Shown here one piece after another: positions 8,063-14,769 of a stretch of 23,530 bases of DNA; positions within the stretch are counted from its first letter, which is position 1, and each line of letters opens with the position of its first letter. The notes beneath the pieces are model-generated. The model worked only from the letters and a program-made list of their open reading frames with translations, searched no databases and was not told the origin of the DNA. The stretch lies in the IMG/VR virus record IMGVR_UViG_3300032282_003060, positions 1 through 23,530 of that record. One strand, 5' to 3'. The stretch comes from a virus. A program made the position numbers and the translations under genes.

Positions 8063-8736
8063 GCAACTTTTCTGGCATCCTTGACGGCTACCTCTCCCGC
8101 AAGGCTGCGGTAGGGCGGCCCGCCATTGCGCGATGGCGTGGCTCCCTCCTCGGCGCCTGCGTTCGCCAGCAGTGGTATGCCGCTGAGAAGGTTGAGCCAA
8201 GCAACCCCTTCCCAGACAACCTTTACCGCATCTTTGAGCGCGGCCACTCGGTGGCCGAGGTCCTCAATAAAGCTGGCAAGGATGCCCTTGAGGCTGGGGA
8301 GCTCCTCAGCTTCCAGGAGGAGGTCCCAGTCCTCCTCCCAGAGTACGACTTCTCTGGTAACGTGGACGCCCTGGTCCAGTGGCCTGACGGGAGGCACGAG
8401 GTCTGGGAGTACAAGTCCACAACCAACCGAGGGATGCAGTACATCCGTGAAGTCAAGCCAGAGCACGCGGTGCAGGCCTCCATCTATGCCCTCATCCTTG
8501 AGGCAGAACTCGCTGTCCCAGTTGAGGCGCGGGTCATCTACGCCGCAGCCGAAGACTTCAAGCTCCTGGAGTTCAAGTTGGAACGTGGCTGGAGAGACCG
8601 CGCCATCCGAATCCTAAAAGTGCTACAGTACTTCGGCAAGCGTAAACCGCCTCGCTTGCCCTCCCGACGTGGGAAGGATATGAAGGCGGAGTGGCCCTGC
8701 AAGGGCTGCCAATGGCTAAAGGAGTGCAGAGGATGA
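8059..8736 (+). CDS. PD-(D/E)XK exonuclease with Fe-S cysteines (Cas4/RecB-like)
   Basis: A 225-residue protein starting at GTG 8059. It carries the active-site pattern of RecB-type nucleases: H63 in ERGHSV, GNVD (D103), EYK (E117, K119) and the following QASIYAL (Q139, Y143). One upstream cysteine (C34) and a C-terminal trio (C214, C217, C223 in CKGCQWLKEC) match the four-cysteine iron-sulfur arrangement of Cas4/AddB-like enzymes. It probably resects DNA ends to give single strands for the ERF recombinase encoded immediately downstream, to which it is coupled by ATGA. No CRISPR genes are nearby, so a Cas4 adaptation role is not suggested. Confidence 0.8.
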   Translation: MSNFSGILDGYLSRKAAVGRPAIARWRGSLLGACVRQQWYAAEKVEPSNPFPDNLYRIFERGHSVAEVLNKAGKDALEAGELLSFQEEVPVLLPEYDFSGNVDALVQWPDGRHEVWEYKSTTNRGMQYIREVKPEHAVQASIYALILEAELAVPVEARVIYAAAEDFKLLEFKLERGWRDRAIRILKVLQYFGKRKPPRLPSRRGKDMKAEWPCKGCQWLKECRG

Positions 8737-9248
8737 CGCAGTCAGTCCGCCTCGCCGCGAAGATCGCCAAGGTGATGGAAGCGGTTGGGTATGTAGCTAA
8801 GACGGGAACCAACTCAGCACAGGGGTACAAGTTTGTCCAGGCCTCAGCGGTTGCCGACAAGGTCCGCGAGCAGCTGGTCAAGTACAATGTCTCAATGACG
8901 CCGACCGCGATTGACGTCATCAGCGAGGGCCTCACCCCAAGCGGGAAGCAGGCCCTCCTGACCCTACGCTTTACGTGGACCCTCACCGACGGCGAGTCGG
9001 GTGAGACCATCTCCTTCCAGTCAATTGGGACAGGGGCAGACTCAGGCGACAAGGCAGCATATAAGGCAGCCACTGGCGCACTGAAGTATGCCCTCCTCAC
9101 GGGCTTCCTCATCCCAACGGGTGATGACCCAGAGGCCGACTTGGCTACGGACCGCGTAGCTGAGACCGCAAAGAAGATCTTTGGGGACACGGAGAAGGTT
9201 GCTCCAGCCCCAGCGAAGAAGTCCAACCTAGATGATTTGGAGTTCTAA
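8733..9248 (+). CDS. erf: ERF-family single-strand annealing protein
   Basis: A 171-residue protein. I chose ATG 8733 because it overlaps the upstream stop as ATGA. The diagnostic block is QSIGTGADSGDKAAYKAATGALKYALLTGFLIPTG read as successive short motifs: G-T-G-A-D, S-G-D-K-A, K-A-x-T-x-A-L-K-Y-A-L. This is the conserved core of ERF recombinases, which anneal complementary single strands in phage recombination and genome circularisation. The C-terminus is a Pro/Ala linker plus an acidic tip (SNLDDLEF) like those that recruit partner proteins. Neighbours (nuclease before, OB-fold protein after) form a complete recombination set. Confidence 0.88.
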   Translation: MTQSVRLAAKIAKVMEAVGYVAKTGTNSAQGYKFVQASAVADKVREQLVKYNVSMTPTAIDVISEGLTPSGKQALLTLRFTWTLTDGESGETISFQSIGTGADSGDKAAYKAATGALKYALLTGFLIPTGDDPEADLATDRVAETAKKIFGDTEKVAPAPAKKSNLDDLEF

Positions 9249-9249
9249 G

Positions 9250-9669
9250 ATGACTGAAGTAAAGCCACGCGGCCCGCAGGTCGCATACGACCTCTGGCTC
9301 TCGGATAAGAAGGAGCCAAAGGAGAAGACCTTCCAGACTGGCACGACGGCCATTGAGTTCTACGCGAGCCGATCCACGGCAGAGTACGCTGAGTGGAAGG
9401 CAGGTCCAAAGGAGGGCAAGGGCGAGGCCCCTGCCAACCGATACGTCTATGTGACCCTGACGGCCTTTGACAAGAAGCTGCAGGAGCACCTCTACAAGAT
9501 TTACTACAAGGTCACCGAGGCACGTGCTAATGCCTCAACGGAGAAGCGTCCGAACATCCACGTCACTGGCGAGCTCCGCAATGCCCGCGAGTACGACGGC
9601 AAGAACTATGAGGACGTCACGGTCAGGGACGCGAGCCCACTGATCTGGACTCCCTTGGAGCCTAGGTGA
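9250..9669 (+). CDS. OB-fold single-strand DNA-binding-like protein
   Basis: A 139-residue protein starting at ATG 9250, one base after the ERF stop. The centre reads YVYVTLTAFDKKLQEHLYKI, then RPNIHVTGELRNAREYDGKN and VTVRDASPLIW. The order 'strand with T-A-F-D, helix, H/V-V-T-G-E-L-R, strand' mirrors single-stranded DNA-binding proteins, but there is no acidic C-terminal tip. It probably coats single strands for ERF. An OB-fold of other function is the alternative. The downstream gene overlaps as GTGA. Confidence 0.5.
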   Translation: MTEVKPRGPQVAYDLWLSDKKEPKEKTFQTGTTAIEFYASRSTAEYAEWKAGPKEGKGEAPANRYVYVTLTAFDKKLQEHLYKIYYKVTEARANASTEKRPNIHVTGELRNAREYDGKNYEDVTVRDASPLIWTPLEPR

Positions 9670-9896
9670 TCAAGGACATCTCCGACGCCGTGAGCGCAGC
9701 AAGCTGCGCCCTGGCACGGATTTCCACCTTCAGGTCCACGACGGGTCACCGCGAAGACTGCTCGTGGTGCAAACAGGACCCGCGAGACCTATGTCGTATG
9801 GTGGCCGAGTTTATGGATGACTCTGCAAACTCGGCCTCCATCCGACTCTACGAGACGCAGGCAGCACAGAAGACGATGGAGTCAATGTGGCAGTAA
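9666..9896 (+). CDS. Small protein with a Cys-His cluster
   Basis: A 76-residue protein from GTG 9666. The motif HREDCSWCKQDPRDLC gives one His and three Cys with zinc-finger spacing (residues about 28-43), flanked by amphipathic helices. I do not recognise the family. It is coupled to the OB-fold gene upstream, and the next gene begins inside its 3' end, so all three are probably made together. Confidence 0.6.
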   Translation: MIKDISDAVSAASCALARISTFRSTTGHREDCSWCKQDPRDLCRMVAEFMDDSANSASIRLYETQAAQKTMESMWQ

Positions 9897-10072
9897 AGAA
9901 GCAGCAGGACGGCAAGAAGGCGCAGGTCTTTGTACCGCGCCCTTGCGGTCGCTGCTCGCAGCAGATCACCAAGGCTGCTGACGGCACCCCAGTGCGCATC
10001 CTTGCGTACAGCGGGGCACACCGCTCAAGCCTTTGGGAGTGGTCGCACCGAAGATGTCTGGATACGAAGTAA
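9887..10072 (+). CDS. Small zinc-binding protein
   Basis: A 61-residue basic protein from GTG 9887, overlapping the upstream gene by 10 bases. PCGRC near residue 20 and HRRC near the C-terminus (WSHRRCLD) could form a treble-clef or zinc-ribbon site. Function unknown. It overlaps the next gene by 19 bases. Confidence 0.55.
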   Translation: MAVKKQQDGKKAQVFVPRPCGRCSQQITKAADGTPVRILAYSGAHRSSLWEWSHRRCLDTK

Positions 10073-10344
10073 ACCGCGACGCACGGGCCATTGATGATGG
10101 CCTTGCCATCGTCCAAAACGGTGACGTCTGCTACCTCCTGGACCAGAACCTTGGTAGGAACTGGGCCTGGGTCTCCCGACGGTACGAGAACCATAGGGCC
10201 CCAGAGGGCTGGTTCTTTCTGCGGGAGATCCCAGAGAACCGAGTCCTCAACAAGGAGCTGGTCGCTGCTGGCCTCATTGAGTACGGCGAGAAGCAGGATG
10301 TCGGTAACCGTGTAGCACAGTTAGCGAGGGTAAAGAATGGGTAA
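10054..10344 (+). CDS. Hypothetical protein
   Basis: A 96-residue protein from ATG 10054; in-frame TTG 10033 and GTG 10039 are possible earlier starts, and none has a convincing Shine-Dalgarno site. The sequence has a beta-rich first half (GLAIVQNGDVCYLLDQNLGRN, a Trp-rich WAWVSRRYENHRAPEGWFFL) and a helical second half. Family not recognised. Its TAA lies inside the start region of the resolvase-like gene, so they overlap by 8 bases. Confidence 0.6.
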   Translation: MSGYEVNRDARAIDDGLAIVQNGDVCYLLDQNLGRNWAWVSRRYENHRAPEGWFFLREIPENRVLNKELVAAGLIEYGEKQDVGNRVAQLARVKNG

Positions 10345-10708
10345 GATGAAGGACCTGGCAATTGACCAGGAAAATGCTGAGAGATCCTCACGTGGCAAGC
10401 GTGCGCGTCAGAGGGGCAACAGCTTTGAACGTGATGTCGCCTCACGTCTGAATGGAAAGCGTACTGGCCAGTATGGCGGGAAGACCGACGTGGAGACTGA
10501 GATGTTTGTCATCCAGTGCAAGGTCGGACTCAGCTACCCCACCAGGCTGGACAAGTGGTTGAGGGAGCTGACCCCGAAGGCCGACCAGCTGGCCGTCCTT
10601 GTGGTCGGAGACTCCCCTGGGGCTGGCGTTAGAAGGTCCGCGCTGGCCGTCATAGACTTTGAGGACTTCGTGCAGTGGTTTGGTAAAGGAGAGAACAGTG
10701 AGCTTTGA
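10337..10708 (+). CDS. Holliday junction resolvase-like PD-(D/E)XK nuclease
   Basis: A 123-residue protein with a basic N-terminus (RGKRARQRGNSFERDV). The helix RGNSFERDVASRL gives the first acidic residue, KTDVETE the metal-binding Asp, and FVIQCKVG the third motif, where Q-x-K replaces the usual E-x-K. Size and order match archaeal/phage Hjc-type resolvases and related nucleases that cut branched DNA. It would complete the recombination set encoded just upstream. The Gln in the third motif is found in active relatives too, but activity is uncertain. The next gene starts 11 bases before its stop. Confidence 0.65.
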   Translation: MGKMKDLAIDQENAERSSRGKRARQRGNSFERDVASRLNGKRTGQYGGKTDVETEMFVIQCKVGLSYPTRLDKWLRELTPKADQLAVLVVGDSPGAGVRRSALAVIDFEDFVQWFGKGENSEL

Positions 10709-11249
10709 GCCAAAGATCATTAAGGCAAACGTATTCAAGGACAATCGCGGATACTTCAGCGAGGTCCTCAAGGACTACGGCTTTGCCCAGATCAATATGT
10801 CGTGGTCCCTGGGCGGCACCTTCCGTGGCATCCACGCCCAGCGCCTTATGAGCAAGGCGATGTGGGTTGCCAGCGGGAAGGCCATCGTCTACGCCGTGAA
10901 CCTGGACCCAGCGTCCATCCTCTACGGGAAGGTCATCTCTGAGACGATGGAGGCTGGGGACGGGAAGGTCTTCTTTGCCCCCTGGTGGTGGGGCCGTGGC
11001 TTCCTCGCACTTGAGGACACCACTGTGACCTACGCCACCACGGACATCTACCGAGCAGAGCACGAGATCGGGATCTCCTACCTTGGGCTCCCAGACATTG
11101 AGGCCGACCTTGAGAAGATCCGAGCCCAGCTCATCATCAGCGAGAAGGACAAGGCTGCACCATCCGTTAAGACGGACGGTACAAGTGAGACCCTCGCAAA
11201 TTGGAAGCGTGCTGGCGACGACCTCCTCCGAACTTCTGGAGAAGAGTAA
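10698..11249 (+). CDS. dTDP-4-dehydrorhamnose 3,5-epimerase-like (RmlC-like)
   Basis: A 183-residue cupin. Start GTG 10698 is preceded by a good AAGGAGAG. Family landmarks are FKDNRGYFSEV (13-23), FAQINMSWSLGGTFRGIHAQ (29-48) with the catalytic His at 46, the 'G-K-A-I-V-Y-A-V-N-L-D' strand, and WGRGFLALEDTTVTYATTD, the usual 'GF-x-x-L-x-D-x-x-x-x-x-Y' block. RmlC epimerises dTDP-4-keto-6-deoxyglucose at C3 and C5, the step before RmlD. It is separated from the RmlD-like gene by 3.6 kb of recombination genes. The last 40 residues are a charged extension. It overlaps the next gene as TAATG. Confidence 0.82.
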   Translation: MSFEPKIIKANVFKDNRGYFSEVLKDYGFAQINMSWSLGGTFRGIHAQRLMSKAMWVASGKAIVYAVNLDPASILYGKVISETMEAGDGKVFFAPWWWGRGFLALEDTTVTYATTDIYRAEHEIGISYLGLPDIEADLEKIRAQLIISEKDKAAPSVKTDGTSETLANWKRAGDDLLRTSGEE

Positions 11250-11422
11250 TGGCGGTACCATCCCATCGTCGGAAGCCAGACGCGGTCCTCATCTCACAGA
11301 TCTGGCTCCACATCTTTAAGCTCGTACTGGATGGCCTTGAGGGCCAGCCCAACAAAGAACAGTTGGCAGCATACGCCGCCAATACCATCATCAAGGAGGT
11401 TGACCTTGGCTACGCAGCCTAA
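11249..11422 (+). CDS. Small hypothetical protein
   Basis: A 57-residue protein from ATG 11249, coupled by TAATG to the RmlC-like gene. It begins with a basic stretch (PSHRRKPDAV) followed by helices (ISQIWLHIFKLVLDGLEG, KEQLAAYAANTIIKEVDLGY). No family recognised. The AAGGAGGT near its 3' end serves as ribosome binding site of the next gene. Confidence 0.6.
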   Translation: MAVPSHRRKPDAVLISQIWLHIFKLVLDGLEGQPNKEQLAAYAANTIIKEVDLGYAA

Positions 11423-11609
11423 CGAAGAGAGCGAGCAGATCGTGACCCAGACGATCCGACAGATCATCACGGCCCCAGTGGCGACACAGAACTCGCGGGT
11501 CGTCCTCGTCTATGGTGTGGCCGCCGCCCTTGGGGCATTTGCGCCAGCGCCGTTTGGACCGCTTGCAGCTGGCCTCATTGCGATCCTTGCTGCTGAACGG
11601 AAGAAGTGA
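11406..11609 (+). CDS. Small membrane protein with TTG start
   Basis: A 67-residue protein. TTG 11406 is chosen because AAGGAGGT (11393-11400) lies 5-6 bases upstream, an ideal spacing, inside the preceding gene. After a polar N-terminus (ATQPNEESEQIVTQTIRQII) comes a hydrophobic hairpin: RVVLVYGVAAALGAFAPAP, a Pro-Phe-Gly-Pro turn, and LAAGLIAILAAERKK. Two short membrane segments with a basic end suggest a holin-like or other small membrane protein. It overlaps the next gene as GTGA. Confidence 0.6.
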   Translation: MATQPNEESEQIVTQTIRQIITAPVATQNSRVVLVYGVAAALGAFAPAPFGPLAAGLIAILAAERKK

Positions 11610-11812
11610 ACATCGGCTTTGATTGTCCCCGCTGCGGTGGGGCAATCAAGCCAGACAGGCGCCCGCCATATATGCTGCGGGAGTATCGTCTGAGGGGCTT
11701 CATCTGCCAGAACTGCAGGAAGCTCCTCATCGTGGCCTCAACGATTGTGACGGCAGGGAAAGCAAGATGGCTGGAGAAGATCTATGAAGAACACAACGAA
11801 GAAAGACTTTGA
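11606..11812 (+). CDS. Zinc-ribbon protein
   Basis: A 68-residue protein from GTG 11606. CPRCGG near the N-terminus and CQNC about 25 residues later form a standard four-cysteine zinc ribbon; the rest is a basic helix. Such proteins commonly bind nucleic acid or act as small transcription adaptors in phages. Specific role unknown. The next gene begins 29 bases before its stop. Confidence 0.65.
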   Translation: MNIGFDCPRCGGAIKPDRRPPYMLREYRLRGFICQNCRKLLIVASTIVTAGKARWLEKIYEEHNEERL

Positions 11813-12134
11813 GGGATACTTCCAAGGCCTCTACAACGAGGCCCGCGACATCCTTGTCCAGCGTCAGGCCCAGTATGGTCCAGCCAACATTGAGTCCCTC
11901 GCCATCCCTGGGGTCTTCTCCCGACTCTCCGACGACAAGATGAGCCGCATCAAGAAGGCCCTCAACGGTGAGGTCATCAAGGGGCGTGTCGTCCTCTCGC
12001 AGGAGTCCCTCAGGGAGCTCCAGCACCCATCGGTCCGTGACGCCCTCATTGACTCAGCCAACTACGCCCTCATCCTGATCTCCCTCATTGAGCACGAGTG
12101 GTCCAACCTTGAGTTGGCCAGTGACGAAGGGTGA
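11784..12134 (+). CDS. Nmad1-like (DUF1599-type) all-alpha protein
   Basis: A 116-residue helical protein with the pattern QRQAQYGPANIES, FSRLSDDKMSRIKKAL and VRDALIDSANYALILISLI. This order of 'Q-Y-G', 'R-L-x-D-K-x-x-R-I' and 'D-x-x-x-D-x-A-N-Y-A' is the nucleotide modification associated domain 1 (Nmad1/DUF1599), related to MazG-type all-alpha pyrophosphatases. Members are often encoded by phages with modified DNA or altered nucleotide pools. Start ATG 11784 has GGAGAAG upstream. The family match is from memory of the motifs. Confidence 0.65.
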   Translation: MKNTTKKDFEGYFQGLYNEARDILVQRQAQYGPANIESLAIPGVFSRLSDDKMSRIKKALNGEVIKGRVVLSQESLRELQHPSVRDALIDSANYALILISLIEHEWSNLELASDEG

Positions 12135-12336
12135 CTGGCAGGCCCTAGAGAGCTCCCTAGAATCGCTGGAGGAGTATCTAGGGGCCTCCCAGAGACCCGA
12201 CCCCAGCGTTCTGCCACTACTGACACCCAGCGAGCTTCGGCTGGTCTCCTATGGCGTCTATTTGGCATTGAAGAAGGTAAGGGATGAGCGAGCTAGACAA
12301 GGCAACAAGGGACCTCTTCAGGGAGGCAGCAGCTAA
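12121..12336 (+). CDS. Small hypothetical helical protein
   Basis: A 71-residue protein from GTG 12121, overlapping the Nmad1-like gene by 14 bases. It reads as two helices (WQALESSLESLEEYLGAS and LTPSELRLVSYGVYLALKKVRDE) with a polar, Gly/Ser-rich end. No family recognised. The following gene starts 53 bases before its stop in another frame, an unusually long overlap, so its last residues may be poorly conserved. Confidence 0.5.
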   Translation: MTKGDWQALESSLESLEEYLGASQRPDPSVLPLLTPSELRLVSYGVYLALKKVRDERARQGNKGPLQGGSS

Positions 12337-12490
12337 GGAAGGCAAGGGCCTCCGTCAGTGGTGTCGGGACAACGGCATCATCTATGAGACGCTGGTCAAC
12401 AAGCCGATCCCCAGCCCGATGCCGCTGTCGGCGGTCCACGACCACGATGGGAAGCTCTTTGGGTCCTGCCCAGTCTGCGACGACCGATGA
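12284..12490 (+). CDS. Small protein with C-terminal CxxC
   Basis: A 68-residue protein from ATG 12284. A helical basic N-terminal half (DKATRDLFREAAAKEGKGLR) includes a short recognition-helix-like stretch RQWCRDNGIIYETLV; the C-terminus carries HDHDGKLFGSCPVCDD, a possible metal site. A small DNA-binding protein is conceivable. It is the last plus-strand gene before the strand switch and is followed within 6 bases by a hairpin terminator. Confidence 0.55.
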   Translation: MSELDKATRDLFREAAAKEGKGLRQWCRDNGIIYETLVNKPIPSPMPLSAVHDHDGKLFGSCPVCDDR

Positions 12491-12495
12491 TAGTA

Positions 12496-12530
12496 AGAGG
12501 CCCCACCAGCTCCCAGCTGGCAGGGCCTCT
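12496..12530. terminator. Long hairpin between convergent genes
   Basis: AGAGGCCC (12496-12503) pairs with GGGCCTCT (12523-12530); inside, CCAGCT pairs with AGCTGG around a CCC loop. Only a CA/CA internal loop interrupts the stem. No T-tract on either side. It separates the plus-strand operon end from the minus-strand gene ending at 12552 and may terminate both. Its minus-strand sequence shares a 14-base core, CTGCCAGCTGGGAG, nearly intact with the terminator at 12855-12886. Confidence 0.65.
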
Positions 12531-12551
12531 ACGCTATGTCGGAGAGCTTGA

Positions 12552-12725
12552 CTAGATCCCGATTACTACCGTCTTGACCCGAAGGCCAAGGAGTCGGATG
12601 TGCTGGTCAAAGTGCTCCTTGCACATCCAGCTCCTTGGGTTGGCCTTGGTGGCAAAGGCCCCAGCCTTGCCGCAGGCGACGTTTCCACCCATCTGGTAGA
12701 CCCTTGACTTGCACTTCTTGTCCAT
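12552..12725 (-). CDS. Small Cys/His protein, single-gene unit
   Basis: A 57-residue protein read on the minus strand from ATG 12725. It starts MDKKCKSRVYQMGGNVACGK and continues with WMCKEHFDQHI, giving three Cys and two His with zinc-site spacing. The gene is convincing although short: a perfect CAGGAGGT ribosome site lies 6 bases upstream, a near-ideal sigma70 promoter 50 bases upstream, and hairpins flank the unit. Function unknown; early expression at high level is likely. Confidence 0.75.
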   Translation of the reverse strand: MDKKCKSRVYQMGGNVACGKAGAFATKANPRSWMCKEHFDQHIRLLGLRVKTVVIGI

Positions 12726-12771
12726 TTGTTACCTCCTGACCAGAAGGCCTCTAGCTGCATCTGGCTACACC

Positions 12772-12801
12772 ATTATAACATTGTTACATTTGGGCTGTCA
12801 A
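12772..12801 (-). promoter_or_regulatory. Consensus sigma70 promoter
   Basis: On the minus strand TTGACA (12801-12796) and TATAAT (12777-12772) are both perfect, with an 18-base spacer. It drives the 57-residue gene ending at 12552. The 11 bases starting at its -35 (TTGACAGCCCA) are repeated exactly at the minus-strand promoter candidate near 18429. Confidence 0.88.
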
Positions 12802-12820
12802 TACCCCAAGTTGACCGTGG

Positions 12821-12841
12821 TAAGGTTAAGATTCCTTAATC
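12821..12841 (-). promoter_or_regulatory. Operator-like inverted repeat, copy 1
   Basis: On the minus strand this reads GATTAAGGAATCTTAACCTT. The core TTAAGG-AA-TCTTAA is an almost perfect palindrome. It lies 19 bases upstream of the -35 element of the promoter at 12772-12801. A copy with one difference occurs at 19044-19063, where the core palindrome is perfect. A phage regulator or host factor binding site is the simplest reading. Confidence 0.5.
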
Positions 12842-12854
12842 ATTTGGAAAAAGA

Positions 12855-12886
12855 AAGGCCTGCCAGCTGGGAGACTGGCAGGCCTT
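12855..12886 (-). terminator. Intrinsic terminator of the minus-strand operon
   Basis: A perfect 12-bp stem (AAGGCCTGCCAG / CTGGCAGGCCTT) with an 8-base loop is followed, on the minus strand, by TTCTTTTTCC. It lies 28 bases after the dnaB stop and should end the long minus-strand transcript. Confidence 0.88.
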
Positions 12887-12913
12887 AGTGTGGGGGTGAG
12901 GCGACCCCCGTAT

Positions 12914-14221
12914 CTAGTGTGGGTCCCCGAACGTCGTCGTCGCCTTTCGGAAGACGAGGTCCAGCTCCCCCGTAGGACCGTTGCGGTGCTTCGCTACGGC
13001 CAGCTTCACGTTCTCCTCTGGAGCACCGTGCTCTTGGCCGTTCGGTCGCCACAACAATAGCACAAGATCCGCATCCTGCTCAATTGCGCCAGAGTCCCTG
13101 AGGTCGGCCAGCCGTGGCTGACCACCCTCACGGTGCTCGGATGCGCGACTGAGCTGGGAGAGCGCGATCACTGGGACCTCCAGCTCGCGGGCCATCGCCT
13201 TCAGGCCTCGGCTGATGTCGCTGGTCTCCGTGACTCGGTTGCCGTCCTTGGTGGCCTTGGCAGGCATCATCAGCTGGAGGTAGTCCACGATGATGAGGTC
13301 AAGGCCATTGTCGTTTGCTAGGCGGCGTGCCTTTGACCTGAGGTCAATGGGGCTCGCCACTGGACTGTCGTCAATGAAGATCTTGGCACCCTCAAGGTGG
13401 TGTACCGCCCCAGCAATGCGGGCTAGGTCCACCCCCTCAACCTCACCCCTACGGATGCGGAAGATGTCAACTCCAGAGACGCCCGCCAGTAGGCGTGTGG
13501 CCAGCTGGTCGCGGCTCATCTCCAGTGAGAAGATGGCGACCCTCTTCCCCTCCCTGATGGCGGCGTGCTGTGCAATGTTGAGTGCCAGTGCCGTCTTACC
13601 GACACTGGGGCGTGCAGCTAGGATGGTGAGGTCGGATGGCTGCCAACCGCCAGTCATTGCGTCCAGTGCTGGGAGCCCAGAGCCAACGCCTACTGCGGTG
13701 CCCCTGTTGTGGCGTGTCCAGTCCAAACGTGAGACTGCCTCAGATACCAGTGCCTCCATCCCGACGAAGGCTGTCCTCCGACTGGCCCTCGCCACGCTGT
13801 AGATCTCCGCCTCAGCCCGATCCAGTGCCTCCTCGGCATTGGCTGGATTCTCGTACGCAATCTCGGCCACCTTGCCAGCTGCCTCAATGAGGCGCCTGAG
13901 GGTGGCCGTACGTCGTACTGCCTCGGCGTATGACTCCACATTGGCCGACGTCGGTGTCGTGTGGAGTAGGTCAACTACCCCAGTACGCCCACCAGCGTCG
14001 TCTAGGTGGCCAGTCCGCTCCAGCTCATCAGAGATGGTGACCACGTCCAAGGCCTCGCGCCGTGATGCCACCCCAAGGACGGCCCGCCACACCGCCCTAT
14101 GGGACGGCGTGGCAAAGTCCTCTGGCGTGATGTCCGACGCGTAGGTGATGGCGTTCTCGTCAATGAGGACTGACCCGATCAGGCCAGACTCAGCTTCCCT
14201 GCTCCTCGGCGGCTGCCGCAT
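12914..14221 (-). CDS. dnaB: Replicative DNA helicase DnaB
   Basis: A 435-residue hexameric helicase that unwinds the phage replication fork. The N-terminal domain contains EAESGLIGSVLID; the RecA-like domain has Walker A ARPSVGKT (203-210), FSLEMS (231-236), Walker B IIVDYLQLM with D313, the SQLSR segment and DLRDSGAIEQDAD near the C-terminus, all DnaB signatures. ATG 14221 is chosen because GGGAGG lies 6 bases upstream; a 34-residue upstream extension would run back far into the previous gene. It overlaps the upstream gene by 32 bases and is the last gene before the terminator. No loader or primase is visible in the window. Confidence 0.93.
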   Translation of the reverse strand: MRQPPRSREAESGLIGSVLIDENAITYASDITPEDFATPSHRAVWRAVLGVASRREALDVVTISDELERTGHLDDAGGRTGVVDLLHTTPTSANVESYAEAVRRTATLRRLIEAAGKVAEIAYENPANAEEALDRAEAEIYSVARASRRTAFVGMEALVSEAVSRLDWTRHNRGTAVGVGSGLPALDAMTGGWQPSDLTILAARPSVGKTALALNIAQHAAIREGKRVAIFSLEMSRDQLATRLLAGVSGVDIFRIRRGEVEGVDLARIAGAVHHLEGAKIFIDDSPVASPIDLRSKARRLANDNGLDLIIVDYLQLMMPAKATKDGNRVTETSDISRGLKAMARELEVPVIALSQLSRASEHREGGQPRLADLRDSGAIEQDADLVLLLWRPNGQEHGAPEENVKLAVAKHRNGPTGELDLVFRKATTTFGDPH

Positions 14222-14693
14222 CTCGTGCCTCCCTTTCCTTCCTGTACTCATAGCCGCCCTTGCGGCCCTTCCTCTGCGGGTATAGGTACTCGCCCTCCCT
14301 TGAGGTGATTGGGGGTGCATCAAACTGCCACCCAGAGTATCCGTCCCAAGCGTCTGCTGCCGTTACGGTGCCCCTGAAGTTGTCCCTCACCGCTGTGGGT
14401 GAGCAGTCTACCACCTTCAGGAGTGTCCCGCCAACTGACTCGTAGGACATCTTCATCATCGGAAGCCTACGGGTCATTGAGGCCCAGAGGTTGCAGTCGT
14501 CACAGGCGATGGCTAGCTCCCACTCGCTGTCAACGACGACCCTGAGGGCCTTGTGGCCGTACTGGAGGAGGGCCTCCGCTGATCGTCGGCCCTCCTCTCC
14601 CCACTCATTGGTCCTGATGCCGTACTTGATACGCCTAGCTGCTGAGAACTCATCAATCTCATCGTCCATCTCAGTAAACTCAATCTCAATCAC
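14190..14693 (-). CDS. Hypothetical protein
   Basis: A 167-residue protein from GTG 14693, two bases after the stop of a tiny upstream gene; ATG 14663 is the alternative. The acidic N-terminus (EMDDEIDEF) is followed by a mixed core with two cysteines (ACDDC) and a basic C-terminus (YPQRKGRKGGYEYRKERE). I do not recognise the family. Being coupled directly to DnaB, a replication role such as loader or regulator is possible but unsupported by motifs. Confidence 0.6.
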   Translation of the reverse strand: MIEIEFTEMDDEIDEFSAARRIKYGIRTNEWGEEGRRSAEALLQYGHKALRVVVDSEWELAIACDDCNLWASMTRRLPMMKMSYESVGGTLLKVVDCSPTAVRDNFRGTVTAADAWDGYSGWQFDAPPITSREGEYLYPQRKGRKGGYEYRKEREARDAAAAEEQGS

Positions 14694-14694
14694 G

Positions 14695-14769
14695 TTACCT
14701 GCCCGCCGCAGCGAAGGCGATGATGCAGACGAGGATGATGAACTTAAGTGTCTCCACAAAGTTTCTCAT
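14695..14769 (-). CDS. Tiny single-pass membrane peptide
   Basis: A 24-residue reading frame from ATG 14769 overlapping the upstream stop as TGATG. After MRNFVETLK comes a hydrophobic run FIILVCIIAFAAAG ending in Arg. The tight spacing on both sides (next start 2 bases away) and the membrane-like composition support a real gene, but its size keeps confidence low. Confidence 0.4.
   Translation of the reverse strand: MRNFVETLKFIILVCIIAFAAAGR

Noticed and set aside
8059-8736. Cas4 of a CRISPR system
   Set aside because: The Cys and nuclease motifs fit, but the direct coupling to ERF and absence of other cas genes indicate a phage recombination exonuclease.
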